Shown: positions 37,087-45,334 of the stretch, one piece after another | How the letters are laid out: every line of letters starts with the position of its first letter | Numbering within the stretch: position 1 is the stretch's first letter | Assembly: GCF_902859585.1 (NCBI RefSeq) | Contig: NZ_CADIJM010000005.1 | Coordinates: forward strand, 62,001-126,000 | DNA length: 64,000 bases | Source of the DNA: Achromobacter animicus | Lineage (GTDB): Bacteria > Pseudomonadota > Gammaproteobacteria > Burkholderiales > Burkholderiaceae_B | Reading direction: 5' to 3' | Notes under the pieces: model-generated | The model's input: only the letters and a program-made list of their open reading frames with translations | Told to the model about the DNA's origin: nothing | Databases searched by the model: none | Position numbers and translations under genes: made by a program

Positions 37087-39198
37087 ATGATCCTCGCCAA
37101 TTCCGACGTCATGTACCGCCACCTGGTGCAAGGCGTCGTCGACTACGCCATCTACATGCTCAACCCGGATGGCACCGTCGCCAACTGGAACGCCGGCGCG
37201 CAGCGCGCCAAGGGCTACACCGCCGCCGAAATCGTCGGCCGCCACTTTTCCTGCTTCTACACCGAGGAAGACCAGGCACGCGGCGTTCCGCAGCGCGGCC
37301 TGGCCACCGCGCGTGAAACCGGCAAGTTCGAAGCCGAAGGCTGGCGCGTGCGCAAGGACGGCACGCTGTTCTGGGCGCACGTCGTCATCGACGCCATCCA
37401 CGACGACACGGGCGCGCTGATCGGCTTTGCCAAGGTCACGCGCGACAACACCGAACGCCGCGAACGCGAACAGCAGTTGTTGAAGGCCAAGCAATTGGTC
37501 GAGCACTACAACAGCGAGCTCACGTCCATGTCGACCTTTCTGCAGGCGGTGGTGTCGCACATTCCCTCCTGCGTGCTGGTGCTGGATGCCGTGTCGCGCA
37601 AGTTCCTGCTGGCGAACCGGCAGGCCGAAGAAACGTTTGGCGGCAAGCCGGGCGGCCTGCAGGGCCAGACCGCGCAAGAAGCCCTGCCTGAACTGGTGTG
37701 CGCGTTCTTCGACCGCCTGACCAACGACGCGCTGCGTTCGGACGGCGCCATGCGCGAAGAGGAAGAAGAACTGGCCACCGCGCGCGGCCCGCGCACGCTG
37801 AACACCAAGACGTTGGCATTTCACAGCAATGATCCGCGCTCGCGCTACGTGCTGCTGATCGCGGACGACGTCACCGACGAGAATGCCGCGCACGCGCAGG
37901 TGCGCTACATGGCGCACCACGACACGCTGACGGGCATGCCCAACCGCCGCCTGTTCCGCGACCGGCTGCTGAGCGCGCTGGGCGCAAGCCGTGAGCGTTC
38001 GACCGCGGTGCTGTGCCTGGATCTGGACAACTTCAAGAGCGTGAACGACACGCTGGGCCACCAATACGGCGACGAACTGCTGCGCCTCTTGGCCAAGCGC
38101 CTGCCCAAGCACCTGCGCGAACAGGACACGCTGGCGCGGCTGGGCGGCGACGAATTCGCCATCGTGCTGCCCAACATCGCCGAACAGGACGACGTGCGCA
38201 AGCTGGCCGAGCGCCTGATCGAGGCGGTGCGCCAGCCCTTCGAGATCGCCGGGCACACCGTGCCCGTCAGCGTGAGCATCGGCATCGCCATATCCGAATC
38301 ACAGGCGTTGTCGGCCGACCACCTGCTGCGCTATGCGGACATGGCGCTTTACGAGGCCAAGCGCAACGGCCGCAACTGCCTGGCGTTCTTCGAGCCTGAA
38401 ATGGAAGCCGCCGCGCTGCGGCGCCACGAAGTCGAGATGGATCTGCGCCAGGCGATCATCTCGCATCAGCTGCAGCTCTATTACCAGCCCATCATGGACG
38501 TGAGCCACGTGCGCATCGTGGGCCGCGAGGCGCTGATGCGCTGGCAGCATCCGAAAAAGGGTCTGATCCTGCCGCAGGACTTCATTCCTATCGCGGAAGA
38601 AACCGGCCTGATCCACGAACTGGGTGCCTTCACGCTGCACGAGGCCTGCGTCGAGGCCATGCGCTGGGACGACCACGAAACCGTGGCGGTCAACCTGTCG
38701 GCCAGCCAGTTCACCAACGGCGCGCTGGTGTCGCTGGTGGAGTCCGCGCTGACCAAGTCCGGGCTGCCCGCGCGCCGGCTGGAACTTGAGATCACCGAAT
38801 CGGTGCTGCTCACCAATTCCTCCGGCAACCTGGCAACGCTGCACCGCTTGAAGGAATTGGGCGTCAAGGTGGCGCTGGACGACTTCGGAACGGGTTATTC
38901 GTCGCTGGGTTACCTGCGCACCTTCGAGTTCGACAAGATCAAGATCGACAAGTCGTTTACGCAGGACGTCGAATCCAGCCGCGAGGCGCTGGCCATCATC
39001 CGCGCCATCAACGGCATCGGCCGCAGTCTGGACATTCCGACGACGGCCGAGGGTGTGGAAACACCGGCGCAGCTGGAACGCCTGACGGCGGAGGGCTGCT
39101 CGCACTTCCAGGGCTATCTGCTGGGTCGACCCGTATCGCACGGCGACACCGCCGCCGATGGGGCGCCGGCGAGAAACGGACCCGGTGTGGCCCCCTGA
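37087..39198 (+). CDS. PAS-PAS-GGDEF-EAL cyclic-di-GMP protein
   Basis: A 703-aa cytoplasmic protein: PAS domain 1 (about 10-120), a coiled linker, PAS-like domain 2 (about 150-265), GGDEF (about 275-435) and EAL (about 445-690). GGDEF at 353-357 is intact, as is EAL at 481-483 with the DDFGTGYSSL and EGVET motifs, so both cyclase and phosphodiesterase activity are possible. There are no membrane segments; a soluble signal is sensed by PAS. The ATG at 37087 starts just before PAS 1. A weak TAAA-N15-GACGTAAA match (36977-37003) hints at sigma-28 control. Confidence 0.94.
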   Translation: MILANSDVMYRHLVQGVVDYAIYMLNPDGTVANWNAGAQRAKGYTAAEIVGRHFSCFYTEEDQARGVPQRGLATARETGKFEAEGWRVRKDGTLFWAHVVIDAIHDDTGALIGFAKVTRDNTERREREQQLLKAKQLVEHYNSELTSMSTFLQAVVSHIPSCVLVLDAVSRKFLLANRQAEETFGGKPGGLQGQTAQEALPELVCAFFDRLTNDALRSDGAMREEEEELATARGPRTLNTKTLAFHSNDPRSRYVLLIADDVTDENAAHAQVRYMAHHDTLTGMPNRRLFRDRLLSALGASRERSTAVLCLDLDNFKSVNDTLGHQYGDELLRLLAKRLPKHLREQDTLARLGGDEFAIVLPNIAEQDDVRKLAERLIEAVRQPFEIAGHTVPVSVSIGIAISESQALSADHLLRYADMALYEAKRNGRNCLAFFEPEMEAAALRRHEVEMDLRQAIISHQLQLYYQPIMDVSHVRIVGREALMRWQHPKKGLILPQDFIPIAEETGLIHELGAFTLHEACVEAMRWDDHETVAVNLSASQFTNGALVSLVESALTKSGLPARRLELEITESVLLTNSSGNLATLHRLKELGVKVALDDFGTGYSSLGYLRTFEFDKIKIDKSFTQDVESSREALAIIRAINGIGRSLDIPTTAEGVETPAQLERLTAEGCSHFQGYLLGRPVSHGDTAADGAPARNGPGVAP

Positions 39199-39344
39199 AA
39201 TAAGACGTCTGCGGCGCGCGCCGCGGACCTATACTTTGAAAACACCGGCCGCGATGCGACGCGCCATCGCGCTGGTGTGTTGCGCCTGGCGCGCCGGCTG
39301 TTCAAGCACGCAATGCCTTTGCAGGCATGCGCGGGGAGAGCCCC

Positions 39345-39557
39345 ATGACACGCAAATACATCGATTGCCGTGAGTACCCGAGCGAGATGAACTGCTCGGT
39401 CGCCTTGTCCGCGGACTCGGACGAGGAGTTGCTGGAAGCCGCGGTGCAGCACGCCACCACGGTGCACAAGCACGCTGACTCGCCTGAACTGCGCTCGCAG
39501 CTCAAGTCCCTGTTCCACATCGGCACGCCGCCCGCCGAAGCGCCCCGCCGAGGCTGA
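39345..39557 (+). CDS. DUF1059 family small protein
   Basis: A 70-aa protein with YIDCREYPSEMNCSVALSAD and a following EELLEAAVQHATTVHKHADS helix, which is the DUF1059 pattern. Two cysteines (in DCRE and MNCS) are retained. Function is unknown. The ATG at 39345 is preceded by GGGGAGAG. Its own promoter is likely upstream (TATACT at 39231-39236). It is convergent with the large nuclease-helicase gene, with a strong hairpin between them. Confidence 0.88.
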   Translation: MTRKYIDCREYPSEMNCSVALSADSDEELLEAAVQHATTVHKHADSPELRSQLKSLFHIGTPPAEAPRRG

Positions 39558-39568
39558 CGGCAACGCCT

Positions 39569-39614
39569 GCGGGCGCGCCGGGCCGGCAATTTCTGTCAGG
39601 CACGGCGCGCCCGC
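39569..39614. terminator. 12-bp perfect inverted repeat between convergent genes
   Basis: GCGGGCGCGCCG at 39569-39580 pairs perfectly with CGGCGCGCCCGC at 39603-39614 around a 22-base loop; CTTCCTTG follows on the plus strand. It separates the DUF1059 gene from the end of the leftward nuclease-helicase gene. It is probably a bidirectional terminator, although the T-tract is poor. Confidence 0.6.
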
Positions 39615-39653
39615 CTTCCTTGCCCGTATTGCGACGGCGTTACGCCGACCGCG

Positions 39654-42600
39654 CTACTCGTTCTGACCCGCCTCGGCCACCCAGCACAGCGTGTTGACCA
39701 GCGCCATCTGTTCCGGCGTCTGGCAGCGCACCGACAACAGGGCGGGGCTGGCGACCAGGATCGCCAGCGCCTTGGCCCGCGACACCGCCACGTTCAGGCG
39801 GTTCCTGCTGAACAGAAACTCCATGTCGCGCGGCATGGTCTCGCCGCTGGAGGTGGCCATGGAAATGATCACCACCTGCGCTTCCTGGCCCTGGAACTTG
39901 TCGACGGTGCCTACTCGCGCACCGTCGGGCAGCGCCTGCCGCAGCGTGTTGACCTGCACGTTGTAGGGCGCCACCACCAGGACGTCGTCCGGCGTCATCG
40001 GCACGGCGCGCCCGTGCTTGTCCAGATAGCGCTGCCGCATCAGGCTGGCGTACAGCGCGGCGACTTCGCGCGCTTCCTCGTCGCTGGACTGCGCGTTGCC
40101 CTCGTGCGCGACCGGCACGTACCGGATGCCGCTGGCGGCCAGCGCGTCCGCCGCGTCCGCGCCCAGCACCAGGCCCTGGCCCGCGGCCGATTCCGCGGCG
40201 CGCAGCCGGCCGTCGTAGATAGCGTCTGAAATGAAGCCGCAGATCGCCGGGTGCATGCGATAGGACGTGTCCAGGAAGATGCCCCGATCGGCCGCGATCG
40301 TGGCGTGGCCGTTCAAGAGGTATTCCAGCGTGGATTCGCCCGAGCGGCCAGGGTGCGTGCCCTTGGTCGGCTGGCCAAGCTGCATCTGGTCGCCCAGCAG
40401 CACGATGTTGCGCGCGCATTGGCCCAGCGCCACCAGATTCGCCAGGCTGACCTGCCCGGCCTCGTCCACAAACAGGTAATCGAACTGCTGCTGGAAGTCG
40501 GCCCGGCTGAACAGCCACGCCGTGCCCGCCACCAGTTGATGGCGCGCCAGGTCTATCTTGTCGTTGGCAAAGACGTCTTCGATGAAGTCGCCGTTGAAAC
40601 AGGAGTCGTCGCCCTCCTTGCCCGACTTCTTGGCGCCGGTGAACGTCAGGCCCGCCTCGCGCGCCGCCTTCTCCAGGCCGGCCAGCAGGTTGTTGATGGC
40701 GTGATGGCTGTTGGACGTGACCGCGATGCGCTTGCCCTGGCGCAGCAGGTTCACCAGCACGCGCGAGCCGGTGTAGGTCTTGCCCGCGCCGGGTGGGCCT
40801 TGCAGGAAGAGGGTGGTCTGGTCCATGCGGCCGACGATGTCCACCACCTGATCCAGCAGCGTCGCGCCCGGGTCGGCCAGCGGGGTGCCGGGCGGTACGC
40901 CGTCAATGCGCGGCGGCTCGTGCTTGAGCAGCGCATCCACCGCGCGGAACGGCGTGCTGGCGCCATCGTCCGAGGCGAGCAGCGCGTCGCCGTAGCGGAA
41001 CATGGCGTTGGCCAGTTCGTCGATGCTGACCGGCCTGCCCGGCCCGAGCGACAGGCGCTGCGGCGGCGTCGCCTTGCGCGACAGGGTGAAGGTGGCGACG
41101 CCGGCCGCAGGATCCACCGTCAGCCGGCTGATCGCCGGCCCGCCGCGCACGTCCGTACAGGCCGACCCGGTGCGCAGCTTGGTCTGCTGCGCGGGAAACC
41201 GGTAGGTGTAGCGCAGCGACTGCGCCACCGGTTCGGGCGCCACAGTGTCATCGCGCACCAGTCCGGCCAGGCATTCGTTGTCTTCCATCAGTTCGGCATC
41301 GGTCGCCTCCATGCGGGCGAACATGGCCCACCATTCCGGCTTCTGTTCGCGGCGATGAAAATCCAGCAACTGGTAGACCAGCGCGCGATAGCGGTCGCGC
41401 GCTGACCAGTCCAGCTCGTCGGCGGGCAGGGAGCCCAGCAGTGCGGCGCGGTACGGCTCCAGGCGCAGTTCGGCTGCGGTCTTTTCGCCGACCTGGAACC
41501 GGGCGGCATCGATCTGCTGCTGCGAGTCGCGGCGGTTCGCCCACGGCATGCCGTCAGGACGCAGCGCGCACAGCCATTCGCGCAGCTTGTACGTGGACAG
41601 CACGTCGTCGCGGTTGTAGTCGGCGATGTCCTGCAGCAATTGCGCCTCGCCGGTGCGCTTCCAGCGCTCGTAGTAGACGATGCTGGCGCCCGCGTTGGTC
41701 ACGCCGCCCTCGCGCTGCGGCAGGTAGAAATGTTCGATGTTCTTGATGGAGTATCCCGGCTCGGACACGCGCACGCCTTCGCGCACGACCTGGTACAGGT
41801 CCACCAGCTTGTTCATGCGCAGCAGGTTGTCGACCTCCGCCTCGCGCGTGGCGTGCACGGACATCAGCTTCTTGATCGCCGTCGCCTCGTAGGGCGCGTA
41901 GTGATAGATGTGCGCATCGGGATGGCGGTGCAGCCGCGCCACGACGTAATCGATGAAGGCCTCGAAGGCCAGCTTCTCTTCGCCGCGGTTATGCGCCCAG
42001 AACGGCACGAAGCGCTCTTGGCCGTCGTCGATGACGTACAGTCCGAACAGGTACTCCAGCCCGCCTTCCTCCAGCGGATCGCCTTCCATGTCGAAGAACA
42101 TGTCGCCCGCGTCCGGCTGCGGCATGCGTTCAAAGCCGCGCAGCGCGGTGTCGTCCGGGTCTTTGGCGATGCGGTCCCAATGGCGGCCGCCGTCGGTCCG
42201 GGCGCGCAGCTGCAGCGCCGCCTGCGATCGCAGCTTGGAGAGGATGGCGGGCTCCAGGCGCGCCACGGCCGCATCGGGCGCCAGCGTGCCCAGTTGTTCC
42301 AGCGTGCGGATGCCCTGCGCGTTCAGCTTGCGGATCTGCTGCCGCGTGATGTTGGCGACCAGCGACAGGTGATCGTCTTCCGCGCGGCGTGCCTTGCACA
42401 GCGGATCCCAGCGGCACTGGGCGCATTTCTCACAGGGGTCGGGATACGTGGACGCAGCGTCCCGCTGATCGACGTGCGCCTCGAAGCGGCGCATGACCTG
42501 GCGGAAGTAATGGGCATAGTCGGCCACGCGCAGGGACACCTCGCGGCCGCTGCCCAGCACCACGTGCATGTGCTGCGGCGCCGCGCCCTGTTCCAGGCCC

Positions 42601-43064
42601 AGCAGCCATGAATAGAACGAGAGCTGGATCGCGAACTTGGCGCGCGCCGACCGCGCCAGCTTGGTGTCGCTGGCCTCGTAGCTGTAATCGCCCAGGCGTG
42701 AAGGGCGTTCGGTCTTCAGCAGGAAATCGGCATGGCCGATGTATTGGCCATGCCGAAACGCCGCCTGGTAGATGACATCCGCGCCGTCGGCCATGGCCTC
42801 GCGCGTCCGGGCCAGGCGCGTGGTCAGCCCGTCGCCCGCATCGCTGACGTCGACGATGTGCCGGCCGCTTGCGCGCAGCCGTTCAAGATACGCGCGCTCG
42901 TGGTCCAGCCCCTTCTGCTGGATCAGTTCGAGCTGCTCGTCCTCTGACGCGGCCGGCAACGGCGATTCGAGGTTGAGCAGATCCAGCGTGGTGAGGTGCT
43001 CGCATTCCAGGAAACCGACCAGGTCGGAGGCGGAAAACAACAGGCGGTCGCCGGTTTTTTGCAT
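39654..43064 (-). CDS. TM0106-family RecB-like nuclease fused to RNase H-like and SF1 helicase domains
   Basis: A 1136-aa protein with three modules. Residues 1-230: Cas4/RecB-like nuclease with D112, D133-x-K135 and an Fe-S-type cysteine set (C21, C211, C214, C217, C223). About 318-500: RNase H-like DEDD exonuclease fold (D325, E327 in FFDMEGDP; YNRDDVLST near 483). About 740-1130: Dna2/UPF1-like SF1 helicase with Walker A GPPGAGKT (756-763), DEAG (867-870), YRMHP (935-939), DKFQGQE and VAVSRAK. The architecture points to end-processing of DNA or RNA in repair or defence. It is divergent from a sirtuin-family gene. The ATG at 43064 is favoured over one eight codons upstream. Confidence 0.88.
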   Translation of the reverse strand: MQKTGDRLLFSASDLVGFLECEHLTTLDLLNLESPLPAASEDEQLELIQQKGLDHERAYLERLRASGRHIVDVSDAGDGLTTRLARTREAMADGADVIYQAAFRHGQYIGHADFLLKTERPSRLGDYSYEASDTKLARSARAKFAIQLSFYSWLLGLEQGAAPQHMHVVLGSGREVSLRVADYAHYFRQVMRRFEAHVDQRDAASTYPDPCEKCAQCRWDPLCKARRAEDDHLSLVANITRQQIRKLNAQGIRTLEQLGTLAPDAAVARLEPAILSKLRSQAALQLRARTDGGRHWDRIAKDPDDTALRGFERMPQPDAGDMFFDMEGDPLEEGGLEYLFGLYVIDDGQERFVPFWAHNRGEEKLAFEAFIDYVVARLHRHPDAHIYHYAPYEATAIKKLMSVHATREAEVDNLLRMNKLVDLYQVVREGVRVSEPGYSIKNIEHFYLPQREGGVTNAGASIVYYERWKRTGEAQLLQDIADYNRDDVLSTYKLREWLCALRPDGMPWANRRDSQQQIDAARFQVGEKTAAELRLEPYRAALLGSLPADELDWSARDRYRALVYQLLDFHRREQKPEWWAMFARMEATDAELMEDNECLAGLVRDDTVAPEPVAQSLRYTYRFPAQQTKLRTGSACTDVRGGPAISRLTVDPAAGVATFTLSRKATPPQRLSLGPGRPVSIDELANAMFRYGDALLASDDGASTPFRAVDALLKHEPPRIDGVPPGTPLADPGATLLDQVVDIVGRMDQTTLFLQGPPGAGKTYTGSRVLVNLLRQGKRIAVTSNSHHAINNLLAGLEKAAREAGLTFTGAKKSGKEGDDSCFNGDFIEDVFANDKIDLARHQLVAGTAWLFSRADFQQQFDYLFVDEAGQVSLANLVALGQCARNIVLLGDQMQLGQPTKGTHPGRSGESTLEYLLNGHATIAADRGIFLDTSYRMHPAICGFISDAIYDGRLRAAESAAGQGLVLGADAADALAASGIRYVPVAHEGNAQSSDEEAREVAALYASLMRQRYLDKHGRAVPMTPDDVLVVAPYNVQVNTLRQALPDGARVGTVDKFQGQEAQVVIISMATSSGETMPRDMEFLFSRNRLNVAVSRAKALAILVASPALLSVRCQTPEQMALVNTLCWVAEAGQNE

Positions 43065-43311
43065 GGTGCGTAAATAGGCCGGGCGCAATTTGCGAAGGCC
43101 AAGAATAGCAAAACAGGAATTTGGACATTATCCGGCCAATACCTGAGTAATCCCTTGAAATCCGTTCCGATTAATTCAACCCTCAATTGTCCGAATGCAG
43201 TTTCATAATCCAGGCTGTTTCAGTAAATGGAAGCGACATGCCTGGTTTGTTCGATACGTTTAACTGCAGCCTTGGCCGCGCCGCGGCCTATTCAAACGGC
43301 GGGCGGTTCGC

Positions 43312-44091
43312 ATGAAACTTCGCTCCCTCGATATCCCTGATCCCCTGGTGGAAACGCTGCGCGCGGCGCGTCTGATCGTCGTCGTGACGGGATCGGGCCT
43401 GAACCCCGCCAGCCGCCTGCCACAAACCCGCGATGGCATGCGCGGACTGTGGGCGCGCTACGATGCCGCGGCCCTGGCGACCGATGCCGGCTACCGCAAC
43501 GATCCGTCGCTGGTGTGGGCCTGGCACGAGGAACGGCGGCGCCGCGCGCTGCTGGCCACGCCCAACGCGGCGCACCGCGCCATTGCGGCGCTGGCCGGTC
43601 GCGTGCCGGGCACGTTCGTGGTGACGCAGAACGGCGACACGCTGCATGAGCAGGCGGGCAGCCCGCGCATCCTGCATCTGCAGGGCCGGTTCGACCAGCC
43701 GCGCTGCTCGGGCTGTGGCATGCCCCACACGCTGACCGCCCCGCCGGACAAGTCCGCGCGGCACGGCCCGTACCCCGCGCCGCCCGCCTGCCGTATCTGC
43801 GGCGAACTGGTGCGCCCGGGGCGGTTGTGGCACGGCGAGGCGCCCGCGCCCGCCGTCTGGCGCGTGGCCAAGGGGCTGGTGGCCAACGCCGATCTGATCT
43901 TGACAGCGGGCACGTCGTGCCAGACATCCGCGGCGGCCGAGCTCTGCTACGAGGCGGTCGGATGCGGCGCGCAGCTGGTGCAGATCAATCCCAATCCGAC
44001 AACGCTGGATCGCGTGGCGACGCACAGCATCCGGGGCGCGGCAGAGAAAGTGCTGCCGCTGTTGCTGGCCCGCGCCTGGCCCGCCGATTGA
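43312..44091 (+). CDS. Sir2-family protein lacking the catalytic histidine
   Basis: A 259-aa sirtuin-fold protein. The NAD loop reads TGSGLNPASRLP (26-37) instead of GAGxSxxSGIP; the TQNxDxLH motif is kept (105-112, N107/D109), and zinc cysteines C132, C135, C160 and C163 are intact. The position of the catalytic His (normally L-H-G) is L123-Q124-G125, so Lys deacylation by the standard mechanism is unlikely. NAD binding or hydrolysis, ADP-ribosylation or a scaffold role remain possible. It lies divergent from the nuclease-helicase gene (247-base promoter region) and convergent with a WYL regulator. Confidence 0.85.
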   Translation: MKLRSLDIPDPLVETLRAARLIVVVTGSGLNPASRLPQTRDGMRGLWARYDAAALATDAGYRNDPSLVWAWHEERRRRALLATPNAAHRAIAALAGRVPGTFVVTQNGDTLHEQAGSPRILHLQGRFDQPRCSGCGMPHTLTAPPDKSARHGPYPAPPACRICGELVRPGRLWHGEAPAPAVWRVAKGLVANADLILTAGTSCQTSAAAELCYEAVGCGAQLVQINPNPTTLDRVATHSIRGAAEKVLPLLLARAWPAD

Positions 44092-44107
44092 CGCCGCGGG
44101 CGGCGGA

Positions 44108-45160
44108 CTAGAGGTAGCGGCGCGCCAGTTCGCGGGCCTCTTGAGCAAAGCGGTCGCGGATGTCTTCGGGTTCCAGCACCTCGATCGAGGACGCGTGCCC
44201 GTGCAGCAGTTGCCACAGCATGACGGACGGGCGCACGGTGGCTGTCAGCGTGAAGCCGCGCTCGTCCTCGTCGATCATCTGGTCCGCCGACAACCAGAAT
44301 TCGCGCAGCGGATGACGCTGGCGCCGGCCATCGTCCAGCACCGGTTCGGCGGCGTGCAGACGGATGCGGGTTTCCTCGCCCGGATCGAAGTTCAGCGCTT
44401 CCTCGCGGCGCACGAAGTCCTGCAGGTCGAACGTGGGATCCATGTCCGCCGCCTCGTCCAGCAGCCGGACCTCGGACAACCTGTCCATCCGGAACAGGAA
44501 GCGCCTGCCCGGCTGGCGCGCCCCCCACGCCACCATGTACAGCACGCCCGCGCGGTCGACCATCGCCAGCGGCGTCATAACGTACAGGCGGTCGGCGGGC
44601 ATCTTCTCGCCGAAGGGCGTGTTGCGGAACGACAGCTTGCGGTTGAAGTACAGCGCGCCGCTGACCTGGCGGTAGACCTCGGCAGACACCGTGGGCAACA
44701 CGGTGGGATGGGTGCCGTCGATGCGCAGGATCTTGCGCGCCCAGTCATGTGCCGGCCCGATCCCGGGCTGTGAGCGGTGCGTTTCCAGGTAGCGCCACGC
44801 GCTGTCGAAGGTGGTTTCCAGATCGTCCAGCACGACGGCCGGCAGGTGGCGGTCGGCCACCTGCTTGAGCGCGCACATCGCCATTGCCATGTTCGCGTTC
44901 ATGTTCTGGATATGGAAATCGGCGCGCTGGATGGTGCGATACCAGAGCTTGCCGCGCGTGGCGCCCACGCTGCCGACGCTGTCCAGCTTGAGCAGCGTGC
45001 GGCGGATCTGCTTGTCGACGGGCACCGGATTCTGCAGCACGGCCAGCCGGTCCCGGATTTCCGCCATGCCCATGCCCATCGTCATCGCATCGGTTTCTTC
45101 GTTCTGGACATACGGCAGGATGCGCAGCAGATTGTCGACGAGCGTCTGGTTGTGTCCCAT
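44108..45160 (-). CDS. WYL-domain transcriptional regulator
   Basis: A 350-aa protein with an N-terminal winged-helix-like part (about 1-70), a linker and a WYL domain at about 185-260 (PLAMVDRAGVLYMVAWG, then RRFLFRMDRLSEVRLLD), followed by a C-terminal extension. WYL proteins sense ligands, often nucleic acids or nucleotides, and frequently control DNA-repair or defence genes. Its stop lies 16 bases from the sirtuin stop. A perfect 8-bp inverted repeat 72 bases upstream of the start could be its operator. Confidence 0.85.
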   Translation of the reverse strand: MGHNQTLVDNLLRILPYVQNEETDAMTMGMGMAEIRDRLAVLQNPVPVDKQIRRTLLKLDSVGSVGATRGKLWYRTIQRADFHIQNMNANMAMAMCALKQVADRHLPAVVLDDLETTFDSAWRYLETHRSQPGIGPAHDWARKILRIDGTHPTVLPTVSAEVYRQVSGALYFNRKLSFRNTPFGEKMPADRLYVMTPLAMVDRAGVLYMVAWGARQPGRRFLFRMDRLSEVRLLDEAADMDPTFDLQDFVRREEALNFDPGEETRIRLHAAEPVLDDGRRQRHPLREFWLSADQMIDEDERGFTLTATVRPSVMLWQLLHGHASSIEVLEPEDIRDRFAQEARELARRYL

Positions 45161-45231
45161 GGCAGATACAGCAAATTAACCCGTTAAATATCGCAGGCAT
45201 TCTATCTGCAAACCACGGCGAATATTGATTT

Positions 45232-45253
45232 GCCGCATTCCAGATAATGCGGC
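45232..45253. promoter_or_regulatory. Inverted repeat upstream of WYL regulator
   Basis: GCCGCATT at 45232-45239 and AATGCGGC at 45246-45253 are perfect inverted repeats with a 6-base spacer. They are positioned 72 bases upstream of the leftward WYL gene. They may be an autoregulatory operator or, read rightward, a hairpin with no T-run. Confidence 0.45.
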
Positions 45254-45334
45254 CGGCGCAATCTCGTGGACGCTTGGCATTATGTCGGTTGTGCCCAAAA
45301 TAAAATGGACATACGACAACCTGCCCGCCGCAGG

